Source: Methanothermococcus okinawensis
Lineage (GTDB): Archaea; AGJL01; Methanococci; Methanococcales; Methanococcaceae
Length of the DNA stretch: 33,932 bases
Assembly: GCA_015663075.1 (NCBI GenBank)
Contig: DQSV01000074.1
Span: 1-33,932, forward strand
Direction of reading: 5' to 3'
The first letter of the stretch is position 1. Each line of letters opens with the position of its first letter. This document shows, one piece after another, positions 16,971 through 25,615 of the stretch. The notes under the pieces are model-generated. The model was given only the letters and a program-made list of their open reading frames with translations, did not search any database and was not told the origin of the DNA. The translations under genes were made by a program, and so were the position numbers.

Positions 16971-17849
16971 ATGAGTGTAATAATTGGATACTATGGAAAC
17001 AATGGGGCAGTAATTGCAGGAGATAAGCGAAATATTATATTTAGGGGAGATCCTAAAAAGAGGGAAGAACTTGAAAAAAGTTTGTATTCTGGAAAAATAA
17101 AAAGTGATGAAGATTTAAAAGAAAAGGCCAGTGAATTAGGGATAAAAATATATATTGAAGATGAAAGGACTAAAATAAAAAAAGTAAATAATGTTCTAAT
17201 TGGGGAGGTTAAATCCATAGGCCTCAACTCCCAGAGGAGAAAGATGTATTTAACAAAGGGAAAATGTGCCATTGTGGATATATTGAACGATGAAATTACA
17301 AAAAAATCCCTTAAAGAAGGCATGGGGCTTATTATTTTTGGAAATAAATATTTAAAAGAAATAGTCCAGAAAGAATTAAAAAAATATATGTATGATTTTG
17401 GAAGAATGGAAATTGAAGAGATAAAGAACATAATAGAGGAAGTTCTAAGAAAATGTGATGGCCCAACATTATCTGAGGAATTTGATATAATTTATATTGA
17501 TGAAAGGGAAATTGATCTGGAAAAAATTATTGAACAGGATATAAAAGAATTAAGGGAATATCGGGAAAAATTAAGACAAAAAATGATAGATTTTAAAAGA
17601 GTAATGGCAATTGCAGATAAAATAGAAAATAATGGAGAAGTGGGCATTATTAAAGATGGAAAACTTCTTTTAAATGATGAACATTTGGCTATAGATAAAA
17701 TATGTCCAAATCCAAAAAAATTCAGAGAAATAGATATTGAGGGAGAGATAAAGGAGGGGGATGTCATAATAATAGAAGATGGTACTTTAAAAATTAGGGG
17801 CAGAAATGAAGTTCCAATTAAAACAAACTATATTATATGTAAACGGTAA
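16971..17849 (+). CDS. Proteasome-like (Ntn-hydrolase fold) protein of unknown function, DUF2121-like, 292 aa
   Basis: The N-terminus MSVIIGYYGNNGAVIAGDKR copies the opening of proteasome beta subunits. If the initiator Met is removed, Ser is residue 1 and Asp and Arg fall at 17 and 19, exactly where proteasome catalytic subunits have their D/E17 and R19. The Lys33 equivalent is probably in TKIKKVNNVLIGEVKSIG, after an insertion of about 35 charged residues. A C-terminal extension (about 190-292) is unlike proteasome subunits. I believe this is the methanogen family called DUF2121. No neighbour hints at a substrate; autoprocessing or peptidase activity is inference. GGGTGAT stands before the ATG. 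Confidence 0.7.
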   Translation: MSVIIGYYGNNGAVIAGDKRNIIFRGDPKKREELEKSLYSGKIKSDEDLKEKASELGIKIYIEDERTKIKKVNNVLIGEVKSIGLNSQRRKMYLTKGKCAIVDILNDEITKKSLKEGMGLIIFGNKYLKEIVQKELKKYMYDFGRMEIEEIKNIIEEVLRKCDGPTLSEEFDIIYIDEREIDLEKIIEQDIKELREYREKLRQKMIDFKRVMAIADKIENNGEVGIIKDGKLLLNDEHLAIDKICPNPKKFREIDIEGEIKEGDVIIIEDGTLKIRGRNEVPIKTNYIICKR

Positions 17850-17864
17850 AAAAATAATAAGAAA

Positions 17865-18102
17865 ACTTAATTTCCATCAATAAAATATATTTAGAGAAAT
17901 TTATATAAAAGTAGACTTAATAAACATTTAAGTAAAAAAAAGTTCCTTAAAAGAGAGAATGATGGAGAAGTTAAATATTTTAGATCCCACTAAACTGAGA
18001 AAGAATTGGGATTTATAGGAGTTTGTGTAAAAGAGATCTTACTGTTAAGGTGTTTCCATATACTCTATAATTTCTTTCTTAATGGGTTAGGGGTAGTAGT
18101 TC
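17865..18102 (+). mobile_element. Decayed TIR element, copy E
   Basis: The left end ACTTAATTTCCATCAATAAA (from 17865) and right end TAATGGGTTAGGGGTAGTAG (18080-18099) are the diverged forms of the terminal repeats of copy D. The inside block ATTGGGATTTATAGGAG then TTTGTGTAAAAGAGA (about 18004-18036) matches copy B at 8373-8405. It lies directly between the Ntn-like gene and tRNA-Leu. Confidence 0.5.
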
Positions 18103-18129
18103 AATAATACACGTCTAAAAAAATAAAGG

Positions 18130-18214
18130 TGCGGGGGAGGGGATTTGAACCCCCGAACCCCTATGGGACTAGGCCCTCAACCTAGCGCCTTTGGCCAGAC
18201 TTGGCAACCCCCGC
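18130..18214 (-). tRNA. tRNA-Leu (anticodon GAG)
   Basis: Acceptor GCGGGGG (5' end at 18214) pairs with CCCCCGC, discriminator A at 18130. The anticodon stem CTAGG/CCTAG closes the loop TTGAGGG, giving GAG. A long variable arm (TCCCATAGGGGTTC region) marks it as class II, and the T loop is TTCAAAT. The full 3' CCA is not encoded (CCT follows the discriminator). No intron. Confidence 0.93.
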
Positions 18215-18247
18215 CCATAATACTAAGCCACACTGGTTGTTTTACAT

Positions 18248-18290
18248 AATACTATATAAACTTTTCGGCGAAAAGTATATATATAAGATT
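18248..18290. promoter_or_regulatory. Divergent tRNA promoters with back-to-back BRE/TATA elements
   Basis: A perfect 15-bp palindrome CTTTTCGGCGAAAAG (18261-18275) is flanked by a TATA box on each side: CGAAAAGTTTATATAG read leftward for tRNA-Leu and CGAAAAGTATATATATA read rightward for tRNA-Met. CGAAAA matches the purine-rich BRE seen before archaeal TATA boxes, so each half of the palindrome is best read as one BRE. The centre (18268) is 54 and 56 bp from the two tRNA 5' ends. Confidence 0.75.
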
Positions 18291-18323
18291 ATAATATCTA
18301 TTGGTGCACTTATATTCCACTAT

Positions 18324-18435
18324 GCCGAGGTGGCTTAGGCTGGTCATAGCGCTCGGCTCATACGGATATTCCCAAGGGGTTTCCCTTGGGTCCTGGGAAA
18401 CCGAGAGGTCGGGGGTTCAAGTCCCCCCCTCGGCA
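18324..18435 (+). tRNA. Elongator tRNA-Met (anticodon CAT) with a 37-nt intron
   Basis: Acceptor GCCGAGG (18324-18330) pairs with CCTCGGC (18428-18434), discriminator A at 18435. The anticodon stem CTCGG/CCGAG closes loop CTCATAA once an intron of about 37 nt (18363-18399) is removed at the canonical 37/38 position. The intron holds a perfect 8-bp hairpin CCCAAGGG/CCCTTGGG (18371-18378, 18383-18390). A bulge-helix-bulge form for the tRNA splicing endonuclease is expected. The T arm is GGGGG-TTCAAGT-CCCCC. Intron-bearing elongator tRNA-Met is normal in methanococci. Confidence 0.93.
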
Positions 18436-18509
18436 TTTTTTAAAATATTAATAGATTTATTGATATGGTGATAAATGTCCTTTTAAGAGTACAAAGGATA
18501 TTTTAAGAT

Positions 18510-19832
18510 TTAAATGGGTTTTCCAAAGAAATTTATTTTCTCAATTAATTCGTCAAATGCTCTTTTTTCAAATTCTAAAACTTCCTCTTTTGTTAATGTG
18601 CCACTTATTTCTCCATCTAAGGATAATCTATCCACTCCTCTAATTACCATTCTATCTATACCATCCCTAGTTAATATCTCCTCTGCTACTCTATCATGGA
18701 CAAATGCCATTGGAGGAATAATGACAGTATCCTTTAATTTTCTTAGATTGATTTCCCTTAAATCCTCCCCTGTAATTAGATCTGAAATATCCTTTTTTAC
18801 CTTAACAACATTAATTGGAGTATTTTCAAATATTCTACTTAGATAGTTATAGGCTACACTTCCAGTGATTATTGTGGCTTCAGATTTTATTTTGCTCCTC
18901 AATCTCTTTAATAATCCTTTATTATAGGATATTGCAAATGGAGCATTTGTTTCTGGATCATAAAGGGGAGTTCCTGTAATTCTTATTTTATCTCCAAAGA
19001 TCTCATGGATTCTCTTCACAATACTCTTAAATTCTTCAATATCATGGCTATGGATGCCTTCAATAATTGGCCCATTTTTTAATATAAGACCCTGTTCGGT
19101 TTTATTTGCAAATCTCATTAATATTACTCCCTTGGCTCCCCATTCAACTAAATCAGATAGTGTTTTTTCTAATTCTTTATTATCATTAACCCCTGGAACA
19201 AGTATTATTGCACAATGAACCTCACAATTCTCACAAAAGTATTTAAGGCATTTTAAGGATTCCTCGGCATTTTTGTCATTCATCCATTTTTTTCTAATTT
19301 CGGGATTCGTGGAGAATACAGAAAAAGTAACTTCATCTACTCCTAAATTTACAAGGGTTTTTGCAACCTCCAATGATTTAAAACCCTTTCCTGAAGTATA
19401 TCCAAGATGAATTTTTAGGCCCATATTACCTATATATTCACATAATGGTATAATCTGAGGGTAGAAACTAACATCCCCTCCACTGGTAATATTAACCTTA
19501 TCAAATTTTTGAAAAATTAAGGCACTTTGAACTTGTTGTATTGCCATGGGCAATGGAACAAATCTCCCATTAAGTTCCCTTATGGAGTAGGTACAATAAT
19601 CACAACCTATAGTGAATGTGCAATTTTTACACCCAAAAGGAACAATATTACTATTATCAACTTTTTTAAAGTAGCAGAATTTACAAAAACCTCCGCAGTC
19701 TTTACCTGGCTCTCCCTTTAGATCTATTAAAAGTTGGGATTTATTTTTTAAAATATTCTCTTTTTTATCCTCAAAATCAATCCCTATCCCATTAAATTCC
19801 ATATTGTTAAATCCATTGAAATCAAATTTCAT
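18510..19832 (-). CDS. mmp10: McrA arginine methyltransferase Mmp10 (radical SAM, methanogenesis marker 10), 440 aa
   Basis: A cobalamin-dependent radical SAM methyltransferase that puts the 5-methyl group on the active-site arginine of McrA. The cluster motif CGGFCKFC (C46, C50, C53) lies in the diagnostic [10 protein letters not shown] context, and a second cysteine set (C68, C71, C77, C80 in [14 protein letters not shown]) follows, as in known Mmp10. The C-terminal part (about 310-440) is the marker-specific extension. The predicted target, Arg274 in LPARRSRG, is present in the McrA of this window. Divergent placement beside mcrB supports the call. The start is uncertain: neither 19832 nor the Met at 19802 has a strong ribosome binding site. 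Confidence 0.9.
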   Translation of the reverse strand: MKFDFNGFNNMEFNGIGIDFEDKKENILKNKSQLLIDLKGEPGKDCGGFCKFCYFKKVDNSNIVPFGCKNCTFTIGCDYCTYSIRELNGRFVPLPMAIQQVQSALIFQKFDKVNITSGGDVSFYPQIIPLCEYIGNMGLKIHLGYTSGKGFKSLEVAKTLVNLGVDEVTFSVFSTNPEIRKKWMNDKNAEESLKCLKYFCENCEVHCAIILVPGVNDNKELEKTLSDLVEWGAKGVILMRFANKTEQGLILKNGPIIEGIHSHDIEEFKSIVKRIHEIFGDKIRITGTPLYDPETNAPFAISYNKGLLKRLRSKIKSEATIITGSVAYNYLSRIFENTPINVVKVKKDISDLITGEDLREINLRKLKDTVIIPPMAFVHDRVAEEILTRDGIDRMVIRGVDRLSLDGEISGTLTKEEVLEFEKRAFDELIEKINFFGKPI

Positions 19833-20119
19833 ATTATCTGTATTTTTATTTTTTTATTTTTTTTATTTCTTAAATTTAGAAAATTATATAATCCAATACA
19901 TAATCTTAATTAAGAGTTATGATAATAATTCTATTTTAATATATTTATTCCTTTTTAGTATTAATTTAGTATTGTTTATTTTAAAATATTTTGTTCTAAA
20001 TTATAATTCTTTAAATTAATTTTTATTTTGCTATTATATTTATTAAAATACAATACTTTTGGGATTAAAATTTTTCAATTTACATAAATAATTTTTTTAA
20101 TGACATTCATAAAATAATT

Positions 20120-20299
20120 TTATTAATAAGCGTTATTAAATATATTACATCCCATAATAATATAAATTAATATTTACTAAAATACGTATGTATATATTAA
20201 ACTAATTAAATGTATTTTTAAATGTTATATAAATGTAAATATTGAAATATGGATAATATTGGTAAATATACTCATTAAAAATACACTCAATAAAAATAT
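20120..20299. promoter_or_regulatory. Upstream repeats in the mmp10-mcr divergent region
   Basis: Two structures stand out in the 620-bp spacer 19833-20452. A 7-bp inverted repeat TTAATAA-GCG-TTATTAA is at 20123-20139. A 15-bp tandem repeat, ACTCATTAAAAATAC then ACTCAATAAAAATAT, is at 20270-20299, about 50-80 bp upstream of the mcr TATA box. Both are candidate regulator sites; the rest is plain AT-rich DNA. Confidence 0.35.
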
Positions 20300-20345
20300 G
20301 TCAATATTAAATTTAAATATATGAATTAAAATGCCAATTGTTGTA

Positions 20346-20390
20346 AAAATATTATATATATACTTTTCTATTTAAATTCAAATAGAAAAT
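20346..20390 (+). promoter_or_regulatory. mcr promoter: TATA box plus 10-bp inverted repeat
   Basis: A TATA box (AATATTATATATATAC, about 20347-20362) is followed at once by TTTTCTATTT (20364-20373) and its exact inverted copy AAATAGAAAA (20380-20389) with a 6-nt spacer. With transcription starting about 25 bp after the TATA box, the dyad would overlap the start site and leave a leader of roughly 65-75 nt. It may be an operator or a 5' leader hairpin. Confidence 0.55.
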
Positions 20391-20452
20391 TGAATATATA
20401 ATTAAAATAATACACTCTATAGTAAATTATCAAATAAATAGGAGTGGTTCCT

Positions 20453-21784
20453 ATGAGAAAGTATAAAGATATGATAAATTTGTATGATGAAAAAGGTAAT
20501 CTTGTAGATGAAAATATACCATTGGAGGCCATAAGCCCATTATACAACCCAGTTGTAAAGGAGATTGTAAAGAACATTAAAAGAACAGTTGCAGTAAACT
20601 TAGCAGGTATTGAAAACAGTTTAAAAACTGGTGCCATAGGTGGAAAGGGCTGTAAAGTTCCTGGAAGAACCTTGGATTTACCAATTGTCGAAAACGCTGA
20701 AGCTATTTTAGAGGAAGTTGAGAAAATTTTGAGAGTATCTCCTGATGATGATACAAACATTAGAGCAATTAATGGAGGTAAGCAGGCAGTTGTTCAATTG
20801 CCTTCTAAGAGATTGGAAATATCTGCGGAGTATTCCGTATCCATGTTAAATACTGCAATGGCTTTAAAAGAGGCCCTAATTAAAACTTTCAACATAGATA
20901 TGTTTGAAGGTTCCTTAGTTCATGCTGCCATTATGGGAAGATACCCACAAGTAATGGATTACATGGGGGGAAATATTGCTTCATTATTGGGAGCCCCTTC
21001 AAACATGGAAGGATTAGGTTATGCCCTAAGAAATGTTATGGTAAATCACTATGTGGCTACAACAAAAAAGAACATTATGAATGCCGTTGCATTGGCATCA
21101 ATTATGGAACAGACTGCCATGTTTGAGATGGGAGATGCAATTGGTTCCTTTGAGAGGATGCACTTATTAGGTCTTGCATATCAGGGATTAAATGCCGATA
21201 ATTTAGTAATTGATTTAGTTAAGGCTAATGGTAAGGGAACAGTTGGTACAGTTGTGGCATCCTTGATAGAAAGGGCCTTAGAGGATAAGGTAATAGTTGA
21301 AGATAAAACCTTAGAGTCTGGATATAAGTTATACAAACCTTTGGATGTTGCTAAGTGGAATGCCTATGCTGCAGCAGGATTGGTTGCAGCCGCTATTGTA
21401 AATTGTGGTGCAGCAAGGGCTGCTCAAAATATTGCATCAACAATCCTATACTATAATGATATATTGGAATATGAAACTGGTCTTCCAGGCACTGACTTTG
21501 GTAGAGCAGAAGGTACTGCAGTAGGGTTCAGTTTCTTCTCACATTCAATCTATGGTGGTGGAGGTCCTGGTATATTTACAGGAAACCACGTAGTTACAAG
21601 ACATAGTAAAGGATTTGCTATTCCTCCAGTATGTGCTGCAATGTGTATAGATGCTGGTACTCAGATGTTCTCTCCTGAAAAAACTTCAGCATTGGTTGGT
21701 GCAGTATATAGTGCCATTGATGAGTTTAGAGAGCCACTAAAGCATGTGATAAATGGAGCCATTGAGATAAAGGATAATTTTTAA
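20453..21784 (+). CDS. mcrB: Methyl-coenzyme M reductase beta subunit, 443 aa
   Basis: Part of the (alpha-beta-gamma)2 enzyme that reduces methyl-CoM with coenzyme B to methane and the heterodisulfide. The chain begins [18 protein letters not shown] and keeps the highly conserved segments [28 protein letters not shown] and [19 protein letters not shown] near the coenzyme site. A GTG at 20444 is open in frame but belongs to the AGGAGTGGTT ribosome binding site, so the ATG at 20453 is used. It is the first gene of mcrBDCGA. I see no frameshift or missing core residue; this is a canonical methanogen Mcr, not a divergent alkane-type enzyme. Confidence 0.97.
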   Translation: MRKYKDMINLYDEKGNLVDENIPLEAISPLYNPVVKEIVKNIKRTVAVNLAGIENSLKTGAIGGKGCKVPGRTLDLPIVENAEAILEEVEKILRVSPDDDTNIRAINGGKQAVVQLPSKRLEISAEYSVSMLNTAMALKEALIKTFNIDMFEGSLVHAAIMGRYPQVMDYMGGNIASLLGAPSNMEGLGYALRNVMVNHYVATTKKNIMNAVALASIMEQTAMFEMGDAIGSFERMHLLGLAYQGLNADNLVIDLVKANGKGTVGTVVASLIERALEDKVIVEDKTLESGYKLYKPLDVAKWNAYAAAGLVAAAIVNCGAARAAQNIASTILYYNDILEYETGLPGTDFGRAEGTAVGFSFFSHSIYGGGGPGIFTGNHVVTRHSKGFAIPPVCAAMCIDAGTQMFSPEKTSALVGAVYSAIDEFREPLKHVINGAIEIKDNF

Positions 21785-21818
21785 TTAAGTAAATAAACAA
21801 ATAAAGGGTGTTATAAAA

Positions 21819-22325
21819 ATGATAGAAATTGAAGTCTTCCCCCATAGATACTTAAAGGCCAAAACCACTGAAAGGTTTCTCAATGAAATATATTCACTGA
21901 GTACAGTGGATAGGGTTATAATTCATGGCCAACCACTACCAAAAACCGTATATTATGGTCCTGCAAGGGGCACTCCTGTAAATCACTCTGAGAGAAAAAT
22001 TATTGATGTCCATGGAGTTCCTGTGGAACTCACAGTAATGGCTGGAAGGTTTTGGATAACTCTAAAGGATGATAGTGAAATGGATAAAATTGAGGAAGTC
22101 TGTAAATCTCTGTTTCACTATGGATATAACATCAAAGTAGGGAAATTTACAAGGGATAAATCTACAGTGACAGACTATATAAAGTATGGCGAAATGTTGG
22201 TAAATATGATGGATAGAACCTTAATTGGATTAACTGATCCTAGAAGTAAATATGAATCATCAGTTAAAATCATACCAAAAGATAGTAAAAAAGAACATGC
22301 AGAATCCTTCAGTGGTCATATATAA
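21819..22325 (+). CDS. mcrD: Methyl-coenzyme M reductase operon protein D, 168 aa
   Basis: McrD is not part of the purified active enzyme; it is a conserved accessory protein thought to assist MCR assembly or activation and to bind immature MCR. The sequence shows the family pattern IEVFPHRYLKAKTTERFLNEIY at the N-terminus, the central VIIHGQPLPKTVYYGPARG and ELTVMAGRFWITL. The GGGTG ribosome binding site at 21807-21811 fixes the start. It lies 34 bp after mcrB and 22 bp before mcrC, in operon order B-D-C-G-A typical of methanogens. Confidence 0.95.
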   Translation: MIEIEVFPHRYLKAKTTERFLNEIYSLSTVDRVIIHGQPLPKTVYYGPARGTPVNHSERKIIDVHGVPVELTVMAGRFWITLKDDSEMDKIEEVCKSLFHYGYNIKVGKFTRDKSTVTDYIKYGEMLVNMMDRTLIGLTDPRSKYESSVKIIPKDSKKEHAESFSGHI

Positions 22326-22347
22326 TTAAAATTTAAAAAGTGATTAC

Positions 22348-22944
22348 ATGCCAGTAGGTAGAAGAGAGCAAATTGTTGATTGCAGGGCTGTGATGGGATT
22401 GGGAGAAGGTGGTGGTTTGGCCCAGAGAGGAACCTTTGCAGAGGCCTTAAAAAATGACGTTGTTGTTGTGGCAATGTCTCCTGGAAGACGACACATTACC
22501 AAACCAGTATGTGAAATTACCTATGGAATAAGGGAAGCAGGAATTCAAACAAGTGTTCTTGTATTGGATGCTGGTAGTGGTATTCCCCATGATGCCCCCC
22601 ATGGAAGTTTGGGCTCCACATTTGGATTAAAACCCGAAGAGGCTAAACAGGTAAATAGACATAAACTCTGCCTTATACACTTTGGGAACGTTAGAAGTCA
22701 TGTGATCTATAAGGCAAGGTTGTTTCTAAGGTATGTTAAAATACCAACAATAATTATCTGCCAAACTCCCATTGATATGGAAGACTTTGCTAAGATAGGA
22801 GTTAAAACCAGGGATGTAATGCCTGTTGAACCTGAGACTGAAGGGATGGTTGTAGATATTGTATCGGGGGTTATTAGGGGAGAATCCCCCCCTCAATCAA
22901 AAATTGATGAAATAATTAATAAAATTAAAGATAATTTAAATTAG
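22348..22944 (+). CDS. mcrC: Methyl-coenzyme M reductase operon protein C, 198 aa
   Basis: McrC is an accessory protein found with the ATP-dependent MCR activation fraction (component A3a). Conserved features visible here are the opening [40 protein letters not shown], and [18 protein letters not shown]. Length fits the family. The AGTGAT ribosome binding site precedes the ATG, and mcrG follows after 10 bp. The activation role comes from work on other methanogens; nothing in this copy deviates from it. Confidence 0.95.
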   Translation: MPVGRREQIVDCRAVMGLGEGGGLAQRGTFAEALKNDVVVVAMSPGRRHITKPVCEITYGIREAGIQTSVLVLDAGSGIPHDAPHGSLGSTFGLKPEEAKQVNRHKLCLIHFGNVRSHVIYKARLFLRYVKIPTIIICQTPIDMEDFAKIGVKTRDVMPVEPETEGMVVDIVSGVIRGESPPQSKIDEIINKIKDNLN

Positions 22945-22954
22945 AGGTGGTTTT

Positions 22955-23737
22955 ATGGCATATGAGCCTCAATATTACCCAGGCAAAACTAAGATTGCAC
23001 AAAATAGAAGAAATCATATGAACCCAAATGTTGAATTGGAAAAATTAAGAGAAATTCCTGACGACGATATTGTAAAAATTATGGGACAGAGACAGCCAGG
23101 TGAGGATTATAAAACAGTCCATCCTCCATTGGAGGAAATGGATTTACCTGAGGACTATGTTAGGGATTTAGTTGAACCCATAAGTGGTGCTAAAGAGGGT
23201 CATAGAATTAGATATATTCAATTTGCTGATTCAATGTACAATGCTCCTGCTCAGCCATATGATAGGGCAAGGACCTACATGTGGAGATTTAGGGGGGTAG
23301 ATACAGGAACCCTTTCAGGTAGGCAAGTTATTGAAATGAGAGAAAGTAATCTTGAGGAAATTGCAAAGAACTTCTGTATAGATACTGCTTTCTACGATCC
23401 TGCAGTTTGTGGAATAAGAGGAGCAACTGTACATGGCCACTCATTAAGATTGGATGAAAATGGATTGATGTTTGATGCCCTACAGAGATATGTGTATGAT
23501 GAAAAAACAGGACATGTACTCTATGTAAAGGATCAGGTAGGAAAACCATTGGATGAACCAGTAGATGTTGGTGAGCCATTATCTCCTGAAAAATTGGTAG
23601 AGATAACTACCATTTATAGAAAAGATAATATTCCAATGAGAGAAGATACAGAACTTATTAAAGTAGTTAAGAGAATCCACAGGGCAAGGACCTTAGGAGG
23701 GTACATGCCTACTGAAGATACATTCAAGGATTTATAA
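22955..23737 (+). CDS. mcrG: Methyl-coenzyme M reductase gamma subunit, 260 aa
   Basis: The third structural subunit of MCR. Diagnostic segments are MAYEPQYYPGKTKIAQNRRN at the N-terminus, GIRGATVHGHSLRLDENGLM near 150-170 and HRARTLGGYMPTEDTF near the C-terminus. AGAGGTGG lies before the ATG. The gene is tightly joined to mcrC, but 151 bp separate it from mcrA, a wide gap for this operon type; the gap holds AT-rich DNA that could host an internal promoter or processing site. Confidence 0.97.
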   Translation: MAYEPQYYPGKTKIAQNRRNHMNPNVELEKLREIPDDDIVKIMGQRQPGEDYKTVHPPLEEMDLPEDYVRDLVEPISGAKEGHRIRYIQFADSMYNAPAQPYDRARTYMWRFRGVDTGTLSGRQVIEMRESNLEEIAKNFCIDTAFYDPAVCGIRGATVHGHSLRLDENGLMFDALQRYVYDEKTGHVLYVKDQVGKPLDEPVDVGEPLSPEKLVEITTIYRKDNIPMREDTELIKVVKRIHRARTLGGYMPTEDTFKDL

Positions 23738-23860
23738 AATATAAAAAAATAATATAATATATAATGAAAGTATAGAAACAAAATAGAGTATAAATTATCA
23801 GGGGAATTAATCAATATTAAAAAATTAAAATTAATAACCTTAAATAAATATTAAAATCTT

Positions 23861-23881
23861 ACCTCTATAACCTTTTGAGGT
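23861..23881 (+). promoter_or_regulatory. Hairpin that could cover the mcrA ribosome binding site
   Basis: ACCTC (23861-23865) is the exact complement of GAGGT (23877-23881), which is the core of the mcrA ribosome binding site GAGGTG. An alternative smaller stem pairs ACCT (23870-23873) with AGGT (23878-23881). Either would hide the site in the mRNA. Confidence 0.35.
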
Positions 23882-23888
23882 GAATAAA

Positions 23889-25547
23889 ATGGAATCTGAG
23901 AAAAAATTATTTTTAAAGGCATTGAAGGAAAAATTTGAAGAAGACCCAAAGGAAAAATACACAAAGTTTTATACATTTGGTGGATGGAAGCAATCCAAAA
24001 GAAAAAGGGAATTTGTTGAACATGCAAAGGAAATTATGGAAAAGAGAGGAGGTATCCCTGGATACAACCCTGATATTGGGGTACCATTAGGGCAGAGAAA
24101 ATTAATGCCCTATAAACTTTCAGGTACTGATGACATAGTAGAGGGTGATGACTTACACTTCATGAACAACGCAGCCATTCAACAAATGTGGGATGACATA
24201 AGAAGGACTGTTATTGTGGGAATGGACACTGGGCATGCTGTTCTTGAAAAGAGACTTGGTGTGGAGGTAACTCCAGAAACCATTAACGAATATATGGAAA
24301 CAATAAATCATGCATTGCCAGGGGGTGCCGTTGTTCAGGAGCACATGGTTGAGGTAGATCCTGCATTGGCCTGGGATTCCTATGCTAAGATATTCACTGG
24401 AGATGATGAATTAGCAGATGAAATTGATAAAGTATTTTTAATTGATATAAACAAATTGTTCCCAGAGGAGCAGGCTGAACAATTAAAGGCTGCCATTGGT
24501 AAAAAGACCTATCAAGTATCAAGAGTACCTACCTTAGTAGGTAGAGTATGCGATGGAGGTACAATAGCAAGATGGTCTGCCATGCAGATTGGGATGTCCT
24601 TTATTACAGCATACAAACTCTGTGCGGGAGAGGCTGCAATTGCTGATTTCTCCTATGCAGCAAAGCACGCCGATGTTATTTCAATAGGTACTGCATTACC
24701 TGCAAGAAGATCAAGAGGAGCCAACGAGCCAGGGGGTATTCCATTTGGTATATTATGTGATGTTGTGCAAACCACCAGAGTAAGTGAGGACCCAATTGAG
24801 CAATCCTTAGAGGTCGTTGCCACAGGAGCCATGCTTTACGACCAAATATGGCTTGGTGCCTACATGTCCGGGGGAGTTGGATTTACCCAGTATGCTACAG
24901 CAGCCTACACAGATGACATATTGGATGACTTCAGTTACTATGGATATGACTACGTAGAGAAGAAGTATGGAATAAACAGTACAAAGCCTACAATGGATGT
25001 TGTAGAGGACATTGCAACAGAGGTTACTCTCTATGCATTAGAGCAGTATGACGAATTCCCTACACTATTGGAGGACCACTTTGGAGGATCCCAGAGGGCG
25101 GCTGTTGCAGCAGCAGCATCTGGTATTTCAGTATGTATGGCAACAGGAAACTCAAATGCTGGAGTTAATGGCTGGTATTTAAGCCAGATCCTTCACAAGG
25201 AATACCACAGTAGATTAGGGTTCTATGGATATGACTTACAGGATCAGTGTGGTGCCTCGAACTCATTATCAATTAGAAATGATGAAGCCTCTCCATTGGA
25301 ATTAAGGGGTCCAAACTATCCAAACTATGCCATGAACGTAGGACACCAGGGAGAGTATGCTGGTATTGCTCAGGCAGCTCACTCAGCAAGAAGAGATGCC
25401 TTTGCAATGAACCCATTAATTAAAATAGCATTTGCAGATCCATCCTTAGTATTTGACTTTGCTCATCCAAGAAAAGAATGTGCAAGGGGAGCCCTAAGAG
25501 AATTTGAACCAGCAGGAGAAAGGGATCCAATAATTCCTGCACATTAA
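23889..25547 (+). CDS. mcrA: Methyl-coenzyme M reductase alpha subunit, 552 aa
   Basis: The catalytic subunit carrying coenzyme F430. Counting from MESEKKLF, the F430 axial ligand is Gln150 (AVVQEH), and the sites of the known modifications are all present: His260 (1-N-methyl-His; AAKHADV), Arg274 (5-methyl-Arg; LPARRSRG), Gln402 (2-methyl-Gln; GGSQRAA), Gly447 (thioglycine; GFYGYDLQ) and Cys454 (S-methyl-Cys; LQDQCGAS). Presence of the residues does not prove each modification, but mmp10 for Arg is encoded nearby. A GTG at 23880 lies in the ribosome binding site; the ATG at 23889 is used. Last gene of the operon, followed by T-tracts. Confidence 0.98.
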   Translation: MESEKKLFLKALKEKFEEDPKEKYTKFYTFGGWKQSKRKREFVEHAKEIMEKRGGIPGYNPDIGVPLGQRKLMPYKLSGTDDIVEGDDLHFMNNAAIQQMWDDIRRTVIVGMDTGHAVLEKRLGVEVTPETINEYMETINHALPGGAVVQEHMVEVDPALAWDSYAKIFTGDDELADEIDKVFLIDINKLFPEEQAEQLKAAIGKKTYQVSRVPTLVGRVCDGGTIARWSAMQIGMSFITAYKLCAGEAAIADFSYAAKHADVISIGTALPARRSRGANEPGGIPFGILCDVVQTTRVSEDPIEQSLEVVATGAMLYDQIWLGAYMSGGVGFTQYATAAYTDDILDDFSYYGYDYVEKKYGINSTKPTMDVVEDIATEVTLYALEQYDEFPTLLEDHFGGSQRAAVAAAASGISVCMATGNSNAGVNGWYLSQILHKEYHSRLGFYGYDLQDQCGASNSLSIRNDEASPLELRGPNYPNYAMNVGHQGEYAGIAQAAHSARRDAFAMNPLIKIAFADPSLVFDFAHPRKECARGALREFEPAGERDPIIPAH

Positions 25548-25555
25548 ATAATTAT

Positions 25556-25615
25556 TAAATTTTTTTAAATATTATTATTATTTATTAAAAATTAATTTTT
25601 TTAAATTTTTTTGGG
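25556..25615 (+). terminator. T-tract terminator region after mcrA
   Basis: Several runs of 7 T (AAATTTTTTTAAAT, then AATTTTTTTAAATTTTTTTGGG) follow the mcrA stop within 65 bp. This fits archaeal U-tract termination, though read-through into mtr is possible as the operons are on the same strand. Confidence 0.55.

Noticed and set aside
18261-18275. Palindrome CTTTTCGGCGAAAAG as a repressor operator
   Set aside because: Each half is explained as the BRE of one of the two divergent tRNA promoters.
19804-20019. 71-codon hydrophobic frame upstream of mcr
   Set aside because: Overlaps the start of mmp10, has no GGTG-type site, and is a simple AT-rich translation.
23328-23579. Leftward His-rich frame inside mcrG
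   Set aside because: Shadow of the conserved mcrG reading frame on the opposite strand.
20453-25547. Divergent alkane-oxidising Mcr
   Set aside because: All canonical methanogen residues and the full mcrBDCGA plus mtr context are present.
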